This document shows positions 61,571 through 64,000 of a stretch of 64,000 nucleotides of DNA, in pieces; positions within the stretch are counted from its first letter, which is position 1, and each line of letters starts with the position of its first letter. The translations under genes and the position numbers were made by a program. Below the pieces are notes generated by a model. It was not told where the DNA came from and did no database searches. It saw nothing but the letters and a program-made list of their open reading frames with translations. Source of the stretch: Thermodesulfobacteriaceae bacterium (GTDB lineage: Bacteria > Desulfobacterota > Thermodesulfobacteria > Thermodesulfobacteriales > Thermodesulfobacteriaceae); assembly GCA_025062245.1 (NCBI GenBank), contig JANXAD010000001.1:29508-93507 (forward strand), written 5' to 3'.

Positions 61571-63571
61571 TTAAGGTCCGAGTGGATCAGGAATAATCTG
61601 AACATAAGGATAGGTTTCTAAAGTCCATTCCTTAGTATCAGGATTCCACTGGGAAAGAGTAAAACATCTCCAGTTTGCATCATCCATATTTAGAAAGTCT
61701 GTTCTATAGAAATATCCAGGATAACGAGTTTCTTCACGGAAAAGAATATGAAGCAAGTGCATTTCTGCAGTCCACACACGATGCTTATTCTCATAAGCTC
61801 TCATAAGTTCATGTAAATCTCTGGCAGCGGACTTTTCCATATCTTCTTTAAGCATTCTTAAAAGTTCAAGTCCTCTTTCAAGCATTATTTTATTAGTCAT
61901 ATAGAAAGTAGAACATCCAGCCACATATTCATCCATAAGTTTCATAAGTCTTTCCTGAATATGACGAGGAATGAGGTAGTTTGGATTAACTTCATAGGCA
62001 GTAGTAGCAGTCTTAAATTGCTCAAATCTATACCAAGGATCATAGATTTCCTTTTTCAAATCTTCAGCTTTTTCCTTAGGAGTAGGTTTGTAATCTTTAT
62101 TATCTACACAGAATTTAACCATGGCCTTAGCAGCAATACGTCCTTCTACATGAGAACCAGAGGAAAATTTATGTCCAGAAGCTCCTACCGTATCACCAGC
62201 ACAGAAAAGTCCTTTTATGGTAGTCATTCTGTTATAAAGTCCTATATTTCTCCAAGGAGCTTTGTATTCTTCAGGAACCCAATCTTCATCAGGTCCACAT
62301 ACCCAAGCTCCTGCACATCCAGCATGACTACCAAGAAGATAGGGCTCAGTTGGCATAATCTCTGAAGGCAACTTTTCAGGTTCAATATTTAAACAAGCCC
62401 AAAGTCCAGCCTGAGTTACACACATATCTAAGAAATCTTCCCAAGCCTCAGCAACTAAATGCTTAAATTCCTTTTTATCCATGGTCTTAGCTGCTTCTTG
62501 AAGAGCCCATTCAGTATGCATATAAATAGGACCTCTTCCTTCCTTCATTTCAATAAGCATCACATGGTTTCTCAAACAAGTTCCGATATGGGTGGCTTCA
62601 CCGTAAGGAGTAAACTTCCTTATCTCATCTTTATGTTTAGCTACATAATCTTCTCCATAAGCATTAGTGGCACGAGCTTTAAAAAGTAAGAACCAAGCAC
62701 CTACTGGTCCATAACCGTCTTTAAAACGAGCAGGGATAAATCTATTTTCCATAAGAACCATCTTAGCTCCACTCTGAGCACACATAGCAAATCCGGAACC
62801 AGGATTCCATACAGGATACCAAGCACGACCTTTACCTTCACCAATAGATCTGGGACGGAATACATTTACTGCACCACCTGTAGCTAAAAGCGTAGCCTTA
62901 GCTTTAATAATAAAAATTTTATTTTCTCTTACAGAAAATCCTACTGCTCCAGCACAACGATTAGGCTCATTGGCATCCATTAATGGTCTTACAATAAAGC
63001 ATCTTTCAATAATTTCAGCCTTGTCATAGTTAGCTAAAGCATTTTTCGCTGCTTCAGCTACAATTACTTTATAAGACTCTCCATTAATCATAATTTGCCA
63101 ACGTCCAGAACGAACAGGTTGAGCACCAGCTTTCAAAGTTAAACCTTTAGCCTTGGCTTCAGCTCCATCTAAAGTCTTCCCAGTATTAGGATCTTTTTTC
63201 CAAATAGGAAGACCCCATTCCTCAAAACAATGAACAGTATCATCTACATGACGACCTACATCAAAAACTAAATCTTCACGCACAATCCCCATTAAGTCAC
63301 AACGAACCATTCTTACATAATCATCAGGAGTATTCTCACCAATATAGGTATTAATAGCAGAAAGCCCCATAGCTACGGCACCAGAGCGCTCTAAAGCTGC
63401 CTTGTCACAAAGAATAATACTTAAACCATGGGGTTTGGCCCATTGAACAGCTTCTACAGCTGCTCCACAAGCAGCCATTCCACCACCTACTATCAAAATA
63501 TCAGTTTCTTTCTCTACAATTTCTGGCTCAGCACAAAGTAAACCAGGATTATAACTCCAAATTTTAGGCAT
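61571..63571 (-). CDS. aprA: Adenylylsulfate reductase subunit alpha
   Basis: FAD catalytic subunit of APS reductase, 666 residues, full length. The FAD motif is ILIVGGGMAACGAAVEAVQW, with LMENRFIPARFKDGYGPVGA, LPSEIMPTEPYLLGSHAGC and FCAGDTVGASGHKFSSGSHV all matching dissimilatory AprA. The enzyme interconverts APS and sulfite plus AMP in the cytoplasm. It lies 36 bp after aprB, with GGAGG before the ATG. Sat and dsrAB are not in the window. Confidence 0.97.
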   Translation of the reverse strand: MPKIWSYNPGLLCAEPEIVEKETDILIVGGGMAACGAAVEAVQWAKPHGLSIILCDKAALERSGAVAMGLSAINTYIGENTPDDYVRMVRCDLMGIVREDLVFDVGRHVDDTVHCFEEWGLPIWKKDPNTGKTLDGAEAKAKGLTLKAGAQPVRSGRWQIMINGESYKVIVAEAAKNALANYDKAEIIERCFIVRPLMDANEPNRCAGAVGFSVRENKIFIIKAKATLLATGGAVNVFRPRSIGEGKGRAWYPVWNPGSGFAMCAQSGAKMVLMENRFIPARFKDGYGPVGAWFLLFKARATNAYGEDYVAKHKDEIRKFTPYGEATHIGTCLRNHVMLIEMKEGRGPIYMHTEWALQEAAKTMDKKEFKHLVAEAWEDFLDMCVTQAGLWACLNIEPEKLPSEIMPTEPYLLGSHAGCAGAWVCGPDEDWVPEEYKAPWRNIGLYNRMTTIKGLFCAGDTVGASGHKFSSGSHVEGRIAAKAMVKFCVDNKDYKPTPKEKAEDLKKEIYDPWYRFEQFKTATTAYEVNPNYLIPRHIQERLMKLMDEYVAGCSTFYMTNKIMLERGLELLRMLKEDMEKSAARDLHELMRAYENKHRVWTAEMHLLHILFREETRYPGYFYRTDFLNMDDANWRCFTLSQWNPDTKEWTLETYPYVQIIPDPLGP

Positions 63572-63607
63572 ATCGCCACCTCCTTTTTAATATTTTAAAA
63601 ACTTTTT

Positions 63608-64000
63608 TTAAAATTTAGCAGTCTTCCCAAGAGCCCCTACTTCAAATTTCTTATTCACTACTGCTTGAGGTTTAGCTGGCTCTTTACCATCAGCAGCTTG
63701 AGTAAATAACTGATTAGTCCCTAATAAAGCTGCATCAGGAGTAGACTTCCCAACCGTTGGATCTGCAGCTCCCTCAGGAGTGGTTCTGGTAGGATACTTA
63801 AATCTTAAAACTACACCATTTCTAAATTTAATAGTCCACATAATATCTGCTGTTCCACGCATAGGTTGACAAGTTCCATCTAAGGGAGCAAAATCTGCAT
63901 AATGTCTTACCATAATAGCTCCTTGAGGACAGCTCTTTACACAAGAATAACATTCCCAACACTGATCAGGTTCTTGATTGTAAGCCTTCATAGCCTCTGG
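63608..64000 (-). CDS. aprB: Adenylylsulfate reductase subunit beta (5' end cut by window)
   Basis: Ferredoxin-like subunit that feeds electrons to AprA. Only the C-terminal 130 residues are in the window; the frame stays open to base 64000 (reading PEA before the in-frame Met at 63991). Visible are QCWECYSCVKSCPQGAIMVR (one [4Fe-4S] site) and the AprB-specific tail with MWTIKFRNGVVLRFKYPTRT. The other cluster and about 30-40 N-terminal residues lie outside. Confidence 0.95.
   Translation of the reverse strand, partial: PEAMKAYNQEPDQCWECYSCVKSCPQGAIMVRHYADFAPLDGTCQPMRGTADIMWTIKFRNGVVLRFKYPTRTTPEGAADPTVGKSTPDAALLGTNQLFTQAADGKEPAKPQAVVNKKFEVGALGKTAKF

Overview
The window is an AT-rich bacterial chromosome segment. 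It carries adenylylsulfate reductase (aprBA) and the quinone-interacting complex qmoABC, plus a triheme cytochrome/FeS/NrfD module, selA and an LPS transport pair. This combination fits a dissimilatory sulfate-reducing or sulfur-disproportionating anaerobe. The codon use and mix of genes suggest a thermophilic member of Thermodesulfobacteriota (Thermodesulfobacterium/Caldimicrobium-like). That placement is inference from gene content, not from a marker comparison.

Layout. 1-2.5 kb (minus): an AlaT-like aminotransferase overlapping selA, which runs off the left edge. 2.6-3.5 kb: a decayed IS with an integrase-type transposase. 3.5-7.5 kb (plus): cinA, thpR and two tandem D-2-hydroxyacid dehydrogenases, the second lacking the catalytic His. 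7.5-23.9 kb (minus): the division and cell-wall (dcw) cluster, read as mraZ-rsmH-ftsL-ftsI-like-murE-murF-mraY-murD-murG-murC-murB-ftsQ-ftsA-ftsZ, followed by a ParB-like gene and a Memo-family gene. 24.3-25.3 kb (plus): a frameshifted glycosyltransferase. 25.3-39.0 kb (minus): lptA-lptB-rpoN-hpf-rapZ-rimI, then a 1388-residue dikinase-like protein, gap, nusB, cmk, an HNH gene, glmS, a DUF6485 gene and rsfS. 39.1-39.7 kb: a second, shorter copy of the first IS in inverted orientation. 39.8-45.2 kb (plus): a GT2 glycosyltransferase, histidine kinase, sigma-54 response regulator, glyA and a dCMP deaminase. 45.1-46.7 kb (minus): purQ-tatC. 46.7-48.6 kb: an IS5-like fragment, rluD, a heptad-repeat membrane protein and debris. 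48.6-53.7 kb (minus): gatB-mtnA-rex-dut-thyX-DUF2703-tRNA-Arg(CCG). 53.8-54.2 kb: another IS5-like remnant. 54.2-64 kb (minus): aprB-aprA, terminator, qmoA-qmoB-qmoC, terminator, nrfD-type/FeS/triheme cytochrome.

How it fits together. AprBA reduces APS with electrons from the menaquinone pool delivered by QmoABC. The adjacent NrfD/FeS/cytochrome module can link menaquinone to periplasmic c-type electron carriers, and its Tat-exported FeS subunit would need the TatC encoded here. RpoN and an NtrC-type regulator are both present.

The most unusual points are these. The dcw cluster's FtsI homologue has lost its transpeptidase domain, and ftsW is missing from its usual place, so the septal synthase pair is absent from this locus. 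The large PPDK-like protein has ATP-grasp and phosphohistidine domains but no PEP-binding barrel, and it carries about 900 N-terminal residues I do not recognise. rsfS appears to start at AUA inside an ATAG overlap. Tandem 10-bp-spaced MraZ boxes abut the mraZ start. A near-perfect 48-nt palindrome precedes qmoA.
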